Origin: Culex pipiens pallens
Taxonomy: Eukaryota > Arthropoda > Insecta > Diptera > Culicidae
Direction: 5' to 3'
NCBI RefSeq assembly: GCF_016801865.2
Contig: NC_068938.1
Location: 129,384,474 to 129,448,473 of the forward strand
DNA length: 64,000 nucleotides
Positions 44,370 to 56,893 of the stretch are shown in pieces (the stretch's first letter is position 1; each line of letters begins with the position of its first letter). A program made the position numbers and the translations under genes. The notes under the pieces are model-generated. The model ran no database searches. It saw nothing but the letters and a program-made list of their open reading frames with translations, and had not been told where the DNA came from.

Positions 44370-46535
44370 AATATGAGCAATTCTCGATGAAACCGTCCCA
44401 CTAGATGCACATGTTCTCAAATCGTTACGGCAATGTTCTCATTCGATTCAGCGCACCAAAAAATCATAAAAACAACCTTCGAACCAATGAAAATGTCAGC
44501 CGTTAGCCACCTGTAAATAAAAACTTGTTTTGAACAATGGATTTTTTCGAAAAAATGCCCTTATTTGAAGAAATGATATCTCCCAAAATACATTACCAAA
44601 CATCAAAAACTTATATATCGTTGGAAGGGTAATCGCGAGGGCTTTCTATCGCACTTTGATAAACATTTTAAAAATTATTTTTTCAAGGGTAATTTTCAGG
44701 ATTTTTGGGAAACTTACTCTTAATTTTGAATTTTGACCGTGTTCGCAACCACTTATCGTTACGAAACCATTTTCATTCGAAAGATTGGACGATTTTGCAT
44801 AAAATTAACTTAAGAAAAGAAGTGTAATGATATAGTTTTCGTATAGTTATTAACGGATGAAAGAAATTGGTCAAATTTCAGTTAAAAATAATCAAAGCTC
44901 AGACTTTAGAAATGAGCCTTATTTACAGGTAAAACAAAGCAGGATTGTATTTGAGCCGAATGTACAGTCATCTGAGGCAAATCTGGATATATAGGATGAA
45001 TAGGGAAAGTTATTTCAACTATGCTTTCACTCATCAGATCATATTTTTAAATTGTTTATGTAAAAGCATACATAAACAAACAAGTTTCTAAATTTGAAGC
45101 TTTTACGTACTCTGAAAACTAATGTCCTTACTTAGACTGTAGTCTCGATTCGCCACATTTCACTGAAGTAATATTCTATGTACAGAATTTGTTTTAGGAA
45201 GGTCTGCTTTATTTGTAATCGTGCACATAAAAGTGCAAAGTTGAAATCAATATTTTTGATCAAGTTAAAATTTTGTGGGGCTGTTGATACCATCAAAACA
45301 AGCAAGAAACTCGATTTTCGTCCAAATCGGACTACGGTGGGATTCATTCAAATTTAATTTTAATTGCTCTAAATATGAAAACCAATTATAAAGTTTTCAT
45401 TTGCGCAACATAAATACACTGAAAATAGTTTTAATTGAAAAACAGACTACACCTATTGATTCTACGTAAAGTTATCTTTCTAGTGAATTCTGGCTCGACT
45501 TTGTACGGCTTGCGGTTTAAGAGACATAGCAGTTTGAATATGAAGGTTTTTAACATTGTTTGCAAAAAAAGGGGAAACTTTGGGGTGTTGTCAAATAAAA
45601 GGGCGTAGTCCAATTTGGACGAAAATCGAATTTTAACTTGATCAAAAAATATTGATTTCAACTTTGCACTTTTATGTGCACGTTTACAAATAAAGCAGAC
45701 CTTCCTAAAACAAATTCTGTACATAAAATATTACTTCAGTGAAATGTGGCGAATCGAGACTACAGTCTAAGTAAGGACATTAGTTTTCAGAGTACGTAAA
45801 AGCTTCAAATTTAGAAACTTGTTTGTTTATGTATGCTTTTACATAAACAATTTAAAAATATGATGATCTTATGAGTGAAAGCATAGTTGAAATAACTGTC
45901 CCTATTCATTCTATCTGTCCAGATTTGCCTCAGATGACTGTACATTCGGCTCAAATACAATCCTGCTTTGTTTTGCCTGTAAATAAGGCTCATTTCTAAA
46001 GTCTGAGCTTTGATTATTTTTAACTGAAATTTGACCAATTTCTTTCATCCGTTAATAACTATACGAAAAATATATCATTACACTTCTTTTCTCAAGTTAA
46101 TTTTATGCAAAATCGTCCAATCTTTCGAATGAAAATGGTTTCGTAACGATAAGTGGTTGCGAACACGGTCAAAATTCAAAATTAAGAGTAAGTTTCCCAA
46201 AAACCCTGAAAATTACCCTTGAAAAAATAATTTTTAAAATGTTTATCAAAGTGCGATAGAAAGCCCTCGCGATTACCCTTCCAACGATATATAAGTTTTT
46301 GATGTTTGGTAATGTATTTTGGGAGATATCATTTCTTCAAATAAGGGCATTTTTTCGAAAAAATCCATTGTTCAAAACAAGTTTTTATTTACAGGTAGCT
46401 AACGGCTGACATTTTCATTGGTTCGAAGGTTGTTTTTATGATTTTTTGGTGCGCTGAATCGAATGAGAACATTGCCGTAACGATTTGAGAACATGTGCAT
46501 CTAGTGGGACGGTTTCATCGAGAATTGCTCATATT
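44370..46535. mobile_element. Giant foldback element, arms of about 950 bp
   Basis: The left arm 44370-45336 and right arm 45604-46535 are inverted copies with few differences, around a loop of about 267 bp. Both ends read AATATGAGCAATTCTCGATG inward. If the target is TA, the element proper is TGAGCAATT...AATTGCTCA at 44374-46531. Reading frames in the arms (for example 45132-45347 and 45431-45724 on minus) repeat in both arms and are not genes. The close match between the arms implies recent origin or ongoing conversion. Confidence 0.88.
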
Positions 46536-46976
46536 TCGGTTCAATACGAATACAGGACATTACTGGGGGATCCTCTAACTATGATTAAATGTTGAATTTG
46601 GAGCAATTATAACTTATTTTTGATGTTTTTAGAAGAAAATATGATATTTTAAAATATAAAATATACAAATTTTCTGTTATGTTTTTTGTTCATTAAACCT
46701 TCAATTGACTATAACTTGGAAGCGGTACGTTTTATAGAAACAAATAAAAACATTTTCAGTGAAAATTTCAGTACTGTTGATTATGTTTGGGCTGGCTAAA
46801 AAAAAAAAAATTAGCCAAAGACACATATTTAGGCTATTTCATATTTTTAACATTCCAGCGACCAAGCCTCCGAAACAATTGCTTCGCTAAATTCAACTCG
46901 CTCGCATTTGGCTCCATTTCAACCAATCTTGATCGTTAAAATTTGAAATCAACCATTCAGATTTAACTAATTTGAG
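46536..46976. other. AT-rich gene-free stretch
   Basis: No recognised feature. Confidence 0.4.
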
Positions 46977-47180
46977 GTCGCTGAACATAAATATGACACT
47001 AAGAATACTCCAAAGTATTCAAAAATCCAGAAATCCAACATGGCGGCCAATATGGCAAATCCAAATCCAACATGGCGGCCAAATTTAAATAATTTGGGGT
47101 CGCTGAACATGAATACGACACCTAGAATGCTCCAAATATTCCGAGATCAAGAAATTCAAGATGGCTGCCAATATGGCGCC
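46977..47180 (+). repeat. Tandem pair, 122-bp period, with AACATGGCGGCC motifs
   Basis: GTCGCTGAACAT begins at 46977 and 47099. Each unit ends with CAACATGGCGGCCAATATGG or the variant CAAGATGGCTGCCAATATGG. Unclassified repeat; AAGATGGCGGC resembles a YY1/Pho-type core, but no function is inferred. Confidence 0.75.
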
Positions 47181-47194
47181 TGTAGGAACAAAAA

Positions 47195-47275
47195 CAAATC
47201 GTACTATTTGCTCAACACCACAACCTTGGCGTTCTCTATTGCGAGAATCCTACTTAAAACTAGGTCTCCGAAGGA
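47195..47275 (-). mobile_element. 3' tail remnant of the SINE family
   Basis: ACCTTGGCGTTCTCTATTGC...AACTAGGTCTCCGAAGG matches the tail of the SINE at 12016-12424 (CCTTGGCGTTCTCGATTGC...AACTAGGTGTCCGAAGG). The heads are missing. Confidence 0.75.
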
Positions 47276-47554
47276 ATTTAAATTTGAAATAGATAATTGA
47301 AAAATTTAAAAAGGGGATAAAAGTGCGTAGACTAAAAATGGGAATGGTAAACCGGGGAGACATTGATAGGATTTCAATTTATTTTTGGAATATTTTGCAA
47401 CTGGTTAGCTTTTTATCAAGACTTTTATTTTTAAAACATGTACTGGGCAAGGCCACACATAGTACATGCAACATTTTTGAAAAAAGTTTTTTCAATGGTG
47501 TTTAAAAAAATAGTTGCGTTAAAAATTCCTATTTTGAATTCCGAGGTGACTTTG

Positions 47555-48380
47555 ATAGTCATAGTTTTTCTTGTTAAATGTACTATCAATAAGGTAGTTG
47601 ATACATTTTAGGTAAAATTGTTAAAAAGTCGAAAATTTTTGAAATTCGTTGAAACCTTTCTCTTTTTTTAACCCCTTTTCCTAGCAAGTTTAGTAAGTTT
47701 TTTTTTCTTAGTTTTTCTTACTCTTGGTAACACCTTTATTTACAAGCAATAACTGTTCCAAAATGGATTATGATGTAACACACAGCTGAAAGGAACTCCA
47801 AAACTCTGTTATGTACCTCAAAAGAACTTATTGTATCTTGATTATTCACCAATAAAACCGAATTTGAATTCGTTGAAACTAGTTTTGTTCATATAAAAAT
47901 CAAATTATATTGCATTTCAAACTGAAATCGAAGCAAGAATCAAAAGTTTTCTCATTTATCTGAATTTTTTTCTACTGAAAATGCCTATAAATTTGAAGAT
48001 TTTGTTAATTACTTTTCAAAAACACTTAATATTTATTATTTACAAACTTATTTCACCTACTCCTAGTGGAAAATTGTCCAAAGAATCCGAAAATGCTTTC
48101 CGTTTTCCGATTCGAAATCATGTTCATTGAGAAAATCTTGACACTTTGAGAATATTTAAATAATGCTATCCATCTCCATTTTCTTATTTATAGTTAACTA
48201 ACTTTTAAAACTTTTCAAAATTTGATGAAAACTTCTTCTTGAAGTACTTTGATTACTTCTCTACCACGGCTAGTATGATTCCTTACCAATCCGTACGTAT
48301 TTAATTTCTAATCTTTATTTTGCGGAAAAATCTAAAACCTGTCAAAGTCCCCCGTTCTACGATAAATAAAAAAAATACAA
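47555..48380. repeat. AT-rich dispersed repeat, copy 2
   Basis: Second copy of 1-770, with internal deletions and one insertion (47656-47868). Shared landmarks are the opening ATAGTCATAGTTTTTCTTGT, GGAAAATTGTCCAAAGAATC and CTCTACCACGG. Confidence 0.75.
47656..47868 (+). mobile_element. 213-bp retroposed insertion, probably a LINE 3' end
   Basis: Absent from copy 1 of the host repeat. Flanked by a perfect 12-bp duplication ATTCGTTGAAAC (47644-47655 and 47869-47880). It ends CAATAAAACCGAATTTG, that is, a polyadenylation-like signal and a short tail. This is the signature of a 5'-truncated LINE copy; the parent element is not identified. Confidence 0.75.
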
Positions 48381-51089
48381 AAATGTGTATGTAGAACTAC
48401 ATAACTTTATGTAACACATTACCAATATGACAAAGAATTTGGCACAATGCTTCTAAAATTATTCTTTTTTATTAAATTCAAATAATTTTGTTGGGATTGC
48501 CAGTTTGTGACCAACACTGTCGAAATCTCAATTGCCATGTTTCATACCAATAACGTCATGATTCGAAATCCAGACACTTAGAAGCATATCATTTTTGTTA
48601 TTGCTTGTTAATTCTATGCTGAAGCTATCTTGGAGAACTCTTGAAGAACTCCTGGAAATTTTTGTTTACCCGTTGCTTAGGATGCCTTTGACAAGTTTTA
48701 GTGAAATGTTTCACATTCTAGGCACACTCATATTATTTTATAATTTATTTGTTTTAGTCAATAGCCTCCAAATAAGTTTGAAATGAGAGTTGTTGTAAAA
48801 AATCATCAAATATCAGCTCACAGCTTTGAACATTTTTATACGAAATTATTTCAGAATCATTAAAACATAAACAATTCAATAAAGCTCGAGTTATCGAAGG
48901 TGAAATTATAAATTCTAACAGTACTTATTTTGTTCGTGCCTTCAACAAACACGAACAGAATCTGGAGAAAATTATAGATTCATTTGTGTATATTCCTGAC
49001 CAAATCAACAAAATCTAACGAACCATTTTTTCGAACTCTTATAAATGGTTTAGTTTATTTGATTTTTAATTTTAAAATAAAATCGGATTCAGAAACAAAC
49101 CATTCTTTCCCTTGAGATTCCCTCTTTATTCTCCTCGGGTGCCCAGACACGTGCGGGGCATTTCTTCCCCCATTCATTCTCCGAACAAGTACGAAGAAAA
49201 GCGGTGTGCGGTTTTCTTTTCTGTCATAACTTGAAGACTCAAAGAAAGAAAGAGAGAGGGATGGAATAAAAAAAATCATCCTCCTCGAGATGGCCGCCCA
49301 AGACCGTCGTCATCGTCAGAGCAGAAGAAAGCCATCTTCAGATTACTCTCGGACGGGAGCTTTCCACTTGCTCATCACTCGAAACTCATTACATCGTCGT
49401 TCTTGGGCGCTGACGAGCTTGATGAGCTTTGAGGGGCTGTTTGGCGGTGGGTGAGCTCTTGTTGACCCAAAGCCGAGGTCGATGCGATTGACGTTGAGAT
49501 GACGCGTGGATGGGTTCAGGGGTTTCTTAGAGGGGTTTTTTCGTGATTGGTGGATGGGTGAATTTTCCACCTGATTTATGTTTGATGGATTAATAGGATT
49601 TTTTTAATTCTTTAATTTAATTCAGGACATTAGTCTTTAAACATTGAATGAGTTAATTTCCTATTTGGTATCACTGCAAGCTCAATAACCATTATTAAAT
49701 AAGAACATTATGTTTCCAATCATTTTAAATCATGTAATAAACGATTAATATTTCAGTTGATTGATTCTCGTGTAGCTTTTATTTCGATTTAATAACATTT
49801 GCAAGACGCGTATTCTCTGAAATTATTATTTCATTCCACGAAATCAGGATTAAAATGAAAAATTGTTGGAAGCCAATCAATTTCCCATTTTTGCAATGGT
49901 TTAACCCACGTGCATTTATTTTTACAACAAATTATACAGCCAGTGGCTCGGTCGCGTAAGCCTTATAAAAATAAAAATTGGTGCTAAAATTAACATGCAC
50001 TCAGACCCGTCACACACACAATGAAAAAAAAAAAAATCCCTCCAGCGAATCCCATTTATCTATCAAAACCACTCCCACTAATGACTCATGACCCCGCGGC
50101 AAAGTGAGCTTTTATTTCACACACACTCAACTCACCGCAGGGCAGTGCAAAATCGCACAAAGCTTTCCCAGCTCACATCCGGAAAATACCCCGCGCTCCC
50201 CCTTAACCTACCCTCCTACCACCCCTAAAATGGCCACCATCATGTTGTTTTTTTATTGCACGCCCCCAATCATTCAAGTATGGTGATGAAAGCTGAGTCA
50301 CGTTTTGATTGACGTTAGACTGAAAATAAACGTCACCCCCTTCCGCCTCCCCTTAATACAGCATCCCTCACCCCTCGCTCTCCTTTTTTCATCAACGTTA
50401 GCAAACGCGCGCGAAACAAATAGGCTTTAGAGGGGAGGGGGAGGGGGCAGGACTTACGCTCCAAATCCTGCGGGACCTGTCTCGGGATCCTTAAGAGAGG
50501 ACGTTATTAAGAGGGCAGCAGCCTCGGCGTCAATGGCGTTGACGTGGCGATGACAGTGATGTGATGGCGAAGAAAGGACACGGTGAGGGTTTGAGAGGGT
50601 GGAAGGAAATAGCCACGCGAGTGGAAAGATCAACGACTTTTGCCGAAGAATGGAGCCGATTGACCCATAATATAGAATTAGAGATTTAAGATTGTTTAAA
50701 AAAATGAGAATAACAGTCACTGTGTAACCTGTTACGGATATAACAGAATGATGAAAATATTTGAGAAATTTCTCTAAAATATGTGTCAAAAAGATTTTAA
50801 ACGACGTTTGACAGCTTGCTGTTAAAAAAGTAGACGTAGAAATGGCATGTGAACACATTAAATCTTATTTTAACAAGACAAATTATGATTCACCTCGTGA
50901 TCCAAAATAAAAAATTTCAAGGCAAGTAATTTTTTAAACATTATTGAAAAACTTTTTTTTTCAAAAAAGGTACATGGACCTGTGTGTCCTACCTCAGTAC
51001 ATATATTGAAAAAAAAAATGAAAGCCTTGCCAGTTAGAAAATATTCCAAAAATAATTTAAAATCCTATGAGTGCCGCCCCGGTTTACGG
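48381..51089. other. Gene-free stretch, no recognised gene
   Basis: AT-rich to about 49080, then mixed-composition DNA at 49100-49570 and 50000-50650. A minus-strand frame reading NAIDAEAAALLITSSLKD ends against a GTAAGT donor-like site at 50457 but has no convincing acceptor, so it is not called as an exon. Confidence 0.4.
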
Positions 51090-51235
51090 TACTTTTAATG
51101 TCACTCTCGAATGATCAAACTTTCTTCTTTTCTCTACCAAAAATAACAGAATCAAAAAGTAATACTTTCAGCATTTCAGCACTTGCATCGAAAAGTATTT
51201 TATTTTAATATTGTTTTGATTGGAATTGAATTACA
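51090..51235. repeat. Diverged fragment of the 430-bp island family
   Basis: CTACCAAAAATAACAGAAT followed by ...AATACTTTCAGCA..TTCAGCACTTG parallels 3240-3360. Strongly decayed. Confidence 0.6.
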
Positions 51236-51754
51236 CATTAGGGTGGCTTGAAGTTGTATGGGAAAATTTCAAAATGGACTGATTCAATCAGAACAGGAAT
51301 TTTCCGGTCCCATTTGGGCCCCCAAACAACTCCCCAAATTTTGGGAGCGATTGATTTTGACCCGGCTTTCCGCAAAGCGATTCAAATTGTATGGAAATTG
51401 GTATGGGAAAACTCTCTTTTTTTACATTTTGATTTTTATAATTTCCATTTTTCACTCAATCTAAAAACTAACACCGTAGAAGTATAGTCCTGAATGTCCT
51501 CTAAAACTTTCCCCAAAAAAGTATGGTCCTATCTTGTTTTTGGAAAAAAGATACAGAGTTTTTAAAAGAGGCATTTCAAAATAAATGCTTAAATTTTATT
51601 TCTTGCCAACACTGCCAGTACTTCGGTAGATATTTCGAAATCTTAATTTTTAACGTAATAAGGAAGCAACCTAGCAAAATGGTGTCTTAGGAAAAGTTGT
51701 TCTATATGAATGTGGCTTTTTTTTTTAAATTATTCACATGCAGGGTGACACACC

Positions 51755-51969
51755 CGAGACTAGGTAGCGCAGCCCTGATAAGGCTGCCTACCGAAAAAGA
51801 GGATCGCGAATGGCAAGAAGGCTAGAAATCCGGAACAAACGGCAGAAGCCCATAGAAAAGCAGACCACCGATTGGCGACTCGGCTCCTGGAAGACCGAGA
51901 AAGATGAAAGCGTCTTCTAGTTACAGCACGCGTACCTGGTGCGCTATGCTGATTGGTATGGTATGGTAT
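51755..51969 (+). mobile_element. Retroposon with (GGTAT)n tail and 12-bp duplication
   Basis: A perfect 12-bp direct repeat GGGTGACACACC at 51743-51754 and 51970-51981 encloses 215 bp. The insert starts CGAGACTAGGTAGCGCAGCC and ends in GGTATGGTATGGTAT. No A-box/B-box pair is obvious, so it may be a 5'-truncated LINE 3' end or a SINE of another origin. A pentanucleotide tail argues for a LINE that recognises a short tandem-repeat end. Confidence 0.8.
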
Positions 51970-53107
51970 GGGTGACACACCTACAGCGTGTCAACCAAGC
52001 CCTTACTTCTACTGGTGACCTTTTAAAGCGTTGGTAGGAAAAGTTGTTCAAGAAATTTTGACATAGTTGGAAGACAGAGTGGCATATCTACAGGGTGTCA
52101 ACCCACTTCTAGCTTCTATTTAAGACCTTTTTGATCACTGTAATGGGGAAAAAAAGGGAACAAATTGCAAATTAGGCCTGCCGCGCAAAAGGAGGATGAA
52201 CAAAAATTCGTCAAAAGTCAATTTGTCACATAAAATTTCCTGGGCTAACGATTGCGCATGATTTAAAACACGGCAAAAAGTTAAGAGGCTAGTTTGTCAA
52301 CTTTCCGATCGGTTGTATTTATTCTGTAAATACTCATTTTATAATGAAAACTTTTCAAAATAAATACATTTAAAAAATTATCACACGCAAACATCGTCGA
52401 TTTTTGAAGTGATGATAATTTAGCATATATGTGTCCGATTTAGCTATCACAAATTTTCCGATCTTTTCTGTTTTTTCAACCATAACATTTGAAAAGGCTC
52501 TTAATACACTTGGTTTTAACCACAATAATAGTTAGGGATGATTAAAAAAATGACTAACGATTCTTTTTTTTTTTTGAATGAGTCGTTTTTGATTGAATAT
52601 AAAAAAAAGGCTGCAGATTTTTAACAATAAATTTCATTATATAACTTAAGTACAGTCATCCCTTGTATTCAGAACAGTTTACAGATCGCCCAACGTTTAA
52701 AAAATCATTGAAAATCGATAATTGAACATAATTGAACATCCAAATAATGTTAAATAATGAATCGACCGGCTGCAAATTTAAACATTTTATTACACATTTT
52801 TGGAGAAAAATATTAACCCTTAAAATCCACAAATTCTTTAATTTTTATTTTTACAGTTGGGAACAATATTAGTTCTCTCATGGATTGCATTTTGTTTACA
52901 ACATAACGACTTTAAGTGCTGAAACCAATGAAACTTTTTTATATATTTTTAGGCCGATGCAAACATTTTAAAAAGTTTTTGTCCCTCGGCTCTGAACGAG
53001 GTCAACAAAAAAAATTGAAGTAATAAGTCTTAAAATTTGAATGAAAAAAGTGTTTTAAATGCATTTTACACAAGTTGAGTTGCTTTGCAATCATTAATTT
53101 AAAATAA

Positions 53108-53622
53108 ACGTTTCTTAATCCACCATTAGGTGGTAGGTGAATTCCTCACATTTACAAAGTAATAATGAAAATAAGCTATGAAAAAGATATATACCTGTTA
53201 CAGACTTTTCCGGAAAACATGCAGACTGTCATTTGAAGCAATGTGGCAACCGAACGTTTCGCATCTGGCGCGACTCTCGCACGTAAACAAAAAGACCCGG
53301 CCTTTTGAAGTTATACAGAAAATCACCTTTTTTTGTAGATACAAAAATCTTTTTCTTAGCTTAACTTTATAAATACTTTACTAAACAGAATAAGTTTTAA
53401 TAGGGTCTTATGGGACCCCAAAACGAATCAAATAAGGCCGACCCCAAAATCGGTTCAGCCAGTTCTGAGAAAATCGTGTCGAAAAAAATCATGTCTACAC
53501 ACATCCCCACAGACATTTACTCAGAATTTGATTCTGAGTCGATATGTATACGTGAAGGTATATTTAGAAGGTATATTTAAGAAGTTCCTTGCCTTGCCTT
53601 GCCTCAGTGGGGTGAGGAAGGC
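53108..53622. mobile_element. Third copy of the GCCTTCCTC element, 515 bp
   Basis: Starts ACGTTTCTTAATCCACC with the hairpin CCACCATTAGGTGG and ends GGGGTGAGGAAGGC. It contains GATTCTGAGTCGATATGTATAC. It interrupts the repeat at 52950-53920. Possible duplication AAAATAA on both sides. It lacks the 164-bp array. Confidence 0.8.
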
Positions 53623-53701
53623 AAAAAATAAGGTTTGACAAAAACAAAAAAATAAGCGAAAAAAAACTTTTTGCGGCCTATTACATCGAAAAATTCAAAA
53701 G

Positions 53702-53822
53702 TATGAGTACAAAGAGACGAGTTGTTCCTTTTAATTCCGCTTTATATAGCGGAATTAAAAGGAACAACTCGTCTTTTTGTATTCATAGTAATGCATTCTG
53801 CTAAAACGCTCAACCAAACCAC
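53702..53822. mobile_element. 121-bp hairpin insertion with 11-bp flanking repeat
   Basis: 53702-53787 is a near-perfect palindrome: a stem of about 40 bp with two G-T mispairs and the 6-nt loop TTATAT, whose core is GGTTGT-free TTTTAATTCCGCT/AGCGGAATTAAAA. The insertion is bounded by AAATTCAAAAG at 53691-53701 and 53823-53833 and is absent from the homologous position near 10262. Confidence 0.7.
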
Positions 53823-53920
53823 AAATTCAAAAGATTTTTGAATATTCCCAAATATGCTAAAATGATTTTAAACGCAAGGAATGCATTTTTAATAGGTTTC
53901 ACAAGGTCTTTGTAAAGTTG

Positions 53921-55619
53921 GTTTTTGTATTTTATAAAAAATACCATAAAAGTGTTCGATTTTATTTCATGATTGGATTTTTTCTGGAATATTAAAGCTA
54001 TTTATTTATTCATCTTTTTGGTGCTACCAAAAATCCATCCGCTTCATATTCACTATGGACGCGTCCTCTACCTGTAAACCCCGCGCAATAATGACGATGT
54101 GCCAGTCAATGACAGCCGCACTTCATCCCCTGACGGCTGGCTGCCAATCTCACCGATGCAACAACTGGCTGTACCGACAGTTGGCTGACGGGTGGAAGCT
54201 CAAGTACAGGTCCCCAAAGGGGAAATCAAATCAAAGGTCCCGACCAGGCTGAGTGATGCAAACTGATGATGGCAAACAAACATCCCTCCCAACCCCAGTA
54301 GGTCCCCAGTCAAACCGTTTTAACTCTTTTCATTTGATGTTACGCTTTCCTCTCTAGGGGGACGCGCGACTGACGATGGCTTAAAAGGATACTAATGCAT
54401 TCCGACAAACTAGTTACAGTGTGCGGCGGTGGTTAGCCAGACTAACTAGCGATGCCATTCGATGTGATGCGTTCAGGGGGCACGTGAAAGTTTTGATGCG
54501 ATTGAACTGTGTGTCACGGTAAGCGTATTATGACATTGATGAGAAAGTTTACATTGGTCTGACTAGCAGACTAATAGGATTAAAGGGTTGTAATGTTTTG
54601 TTGTTAACAGAATTATTTGCATTAAAAAGCATTGAAGTAAATCACGGTCATATGAAAAAACAATCAACATTCTACGGAATTGTTTGACAAGAACCATCGC
54701 AAATTCGCTTCGCTTCGCTTCGCTAGGAGACGGTGATTTTAGCGGATTGCAGACTGGATTTTCGCCATGTGATGTGATGATTGTCTAAGCCCAAGTTGCC
54801 TAGGAATCGATAATTGGGAATAGAACCAATTCCACCTGAACCAGATTCTCACCACCATGGCAGCCGTCCATTGCCGGCCGCTCCCATCTCCACCGCGCAC
54901 CAGGGACAAGGAAAGGGAATTGGAAGACGGGAAGTGTTGATGCTCCACTTTTTTAAGAGTATTAAGGGAAAATCTCCACGGTATCCTCAAGTAAGTTTCG
55001 CTTGGAGTTGGACGCCCGCATAGTTAACAACCATACAGTCACCGTTTGTTGAATGATTTTTCCTAAATGATCTTGATAATACACCAAATAGGGTGCAACC
55101 GTACATTTTCCATTCCCCAAACAATCCTACAATTTATTAAATAGGTCGTTAGGTTATGTTACAATACATTTTTACAAGGGATTTTTTTCGTGGATTATAG
55201 TCGTACCCTACCCCAAACTATTCAATTCACATTTTATGTGAACCGTACCACAAATTAATAAAATATGATTTTAAATGGTGAACTGCTTTACCGACACTTA
55301 CCGACACCATTTGAAAAGGGAGGAGCCAAAAAATAAACTTTACAAATGTTCTGGGAACTGTGGATTTAACGGGAATGGTAAGTATATGATTATTAATGGT
55401 TAGCGTTTTTTTTTGTAATGTCCGGGATTTGTTACCGCTTGATGATGATGTCTCCTGTTGATTCTTCCGTGGTGCTGCCGCCTTATCTAATTGAGCTATC
55501 TCAGTTACATTACGTTTGGCGGTTTAAAATGCATTTTATTATGAAATGTGGCCTCAAAATTTATCGTAAATATATCGTAACATGTATGGTAGAACCATAC
55601 AAATAAATTATAGACCAAT
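53921..55619. other. Gene-free stretch, no recognised gene
   Basis: Mixed-composition DNA, GC-richer at 54050-54500 and 54780-55020, with a short (CTTCG)n run near 54705-54725. No domain-bearing frame. Confidence 0.4.
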
Positions 55620-56400
55620 CACATGGCGAACAGTTATCGTTCTGATAATGGTCATCAATTGTTTAAATTATTTGGACTTATAAAAATTATCACGAAAATA
55701 AATTAGCTTTACATACAAACTATACGGCAAACAGGTATATCGTTCCATGAATTGTTGAACAATGGTTTGAATTGTTGGGACTTAGGAAAATTTTCACTGA
55801 ATTCAGGTATATCGTTCCATGAATTGTTAAAGTATTTTTGAATTATTCGGACATAAGATTTTTTTTTTGCTGTAGTTCATTTGGCTCAATCATACAATAC
55901 CTGTTTCAAATGATCCTAAGCGTTTGGCGAACAGTCATATCGTTCCATGATTATTGGGACTTAAGATTTTTTCGCTGAACTTCAAGTTGGAAATACTACG
56001 TCGGCTATGGTACCCTTATGTTTTAACAATAGCTGTTCCAAAAAATCCTTACCATATGGCGAAAAGTTATATTTCTCCATGAATTGTTGAACAATTGTTT
56101 GAATCATTGGGACTTAAGAAAATTTTCACTAAAATTCATTTTTGGCTCAATCATACAAAAACTGTTTGAAATAATACCAAACATATGAGGAATAATTATA
56201 TCGTACCGTCAATTGTTGTGCAATTGTTTCAATTATTAGGACTTAGGAAATTTAGAAAATTTTCCGCTAAGGTTTCTTTGACTAAATCATACCGAGTATC
56301 ATAACTTTTATCATACCGGCTACAGTACTATTATGTTCTAACAATAGCTGTTTCGAACCATCCTTATCGTATGACGAATAGATACCGTTCATTAAATTGT
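55620..56400 (+). repeat. Degenerate tandem array, unit about 130 bp
   Basis: TATCGTTCCATGAATTG or close variants occur near 55633, 55738, 55808, 55937, 56069 and 56198, with spacing mostly 129-132 bp. They are followed by a TTATTGGGACTTA-type phrase and a TGGCTCAATCATAC phrase. Strongly diverged. Confidence 0.65.
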
Positions 56401-56893
56401 AGGAAAAAAAATCAACCATTCGAATATGTCAAGATAAGTGTAACTATTCGGGAAATAGTACCATTTTAATTTTGTTATATGGTCGTGACATTATATCAAC
56501 AATATCACAAATGGTAACCATACCAGAAATAATTTTCTTATGATTTCGACAGATTCACCTTTGGTATTTGATTATGCGGTTTTTGGGAAGGTGAATGGTC
56601 TGAGGAGCCACCCTAGGCGAGTGGTAATGACCGTTGGCATTGTTGTTCGAATTCTTCGTGTGTTCTCATTTCTAATGGGAATGCTTTCAATTCTTCTCAT
56701 CTCTTATTGGATGAATTCTAGCAGTCGCCCAGGCTATTTATAGCGAGGTAATGTAGGTTCATTTCAAATGCGCCTGCATGCATGCAATGCAATGCATTCT
56801 TGTATGTTCTGATATTCAACTTGCATTCAACTTTATTCTCGTCCGTTTCTTGGATTCAACTATATCAGTCTAAGTCCTACTAAAGCTACTAAT

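Larger units (their letters stand above)
52950..53920. repeat. Further copy of the 10010-type repeat, interrupted twice
   Basis: Sequence matching 10010-10330 resumes after each of two insertions (53108-53622 and 53702-53822): GTCCCTCGGCTCTGA, then AAACTTTTTGCGG, then CAAATATGCTAAAATGATT. Confidence 0.65.

Noticed and set aside
45132..46038. Similar minus-strand frames in both arms of the giant foldback
   Set aside because: They are mirror or duplicate translations of repeat arms, without start context or domains.
50454..50858. Minus-strand exon ending at a GTAAGT site
   Set aside because: The donor-like site is present but no plausible acceptor or branch region was found, and the peptide is not recognised.
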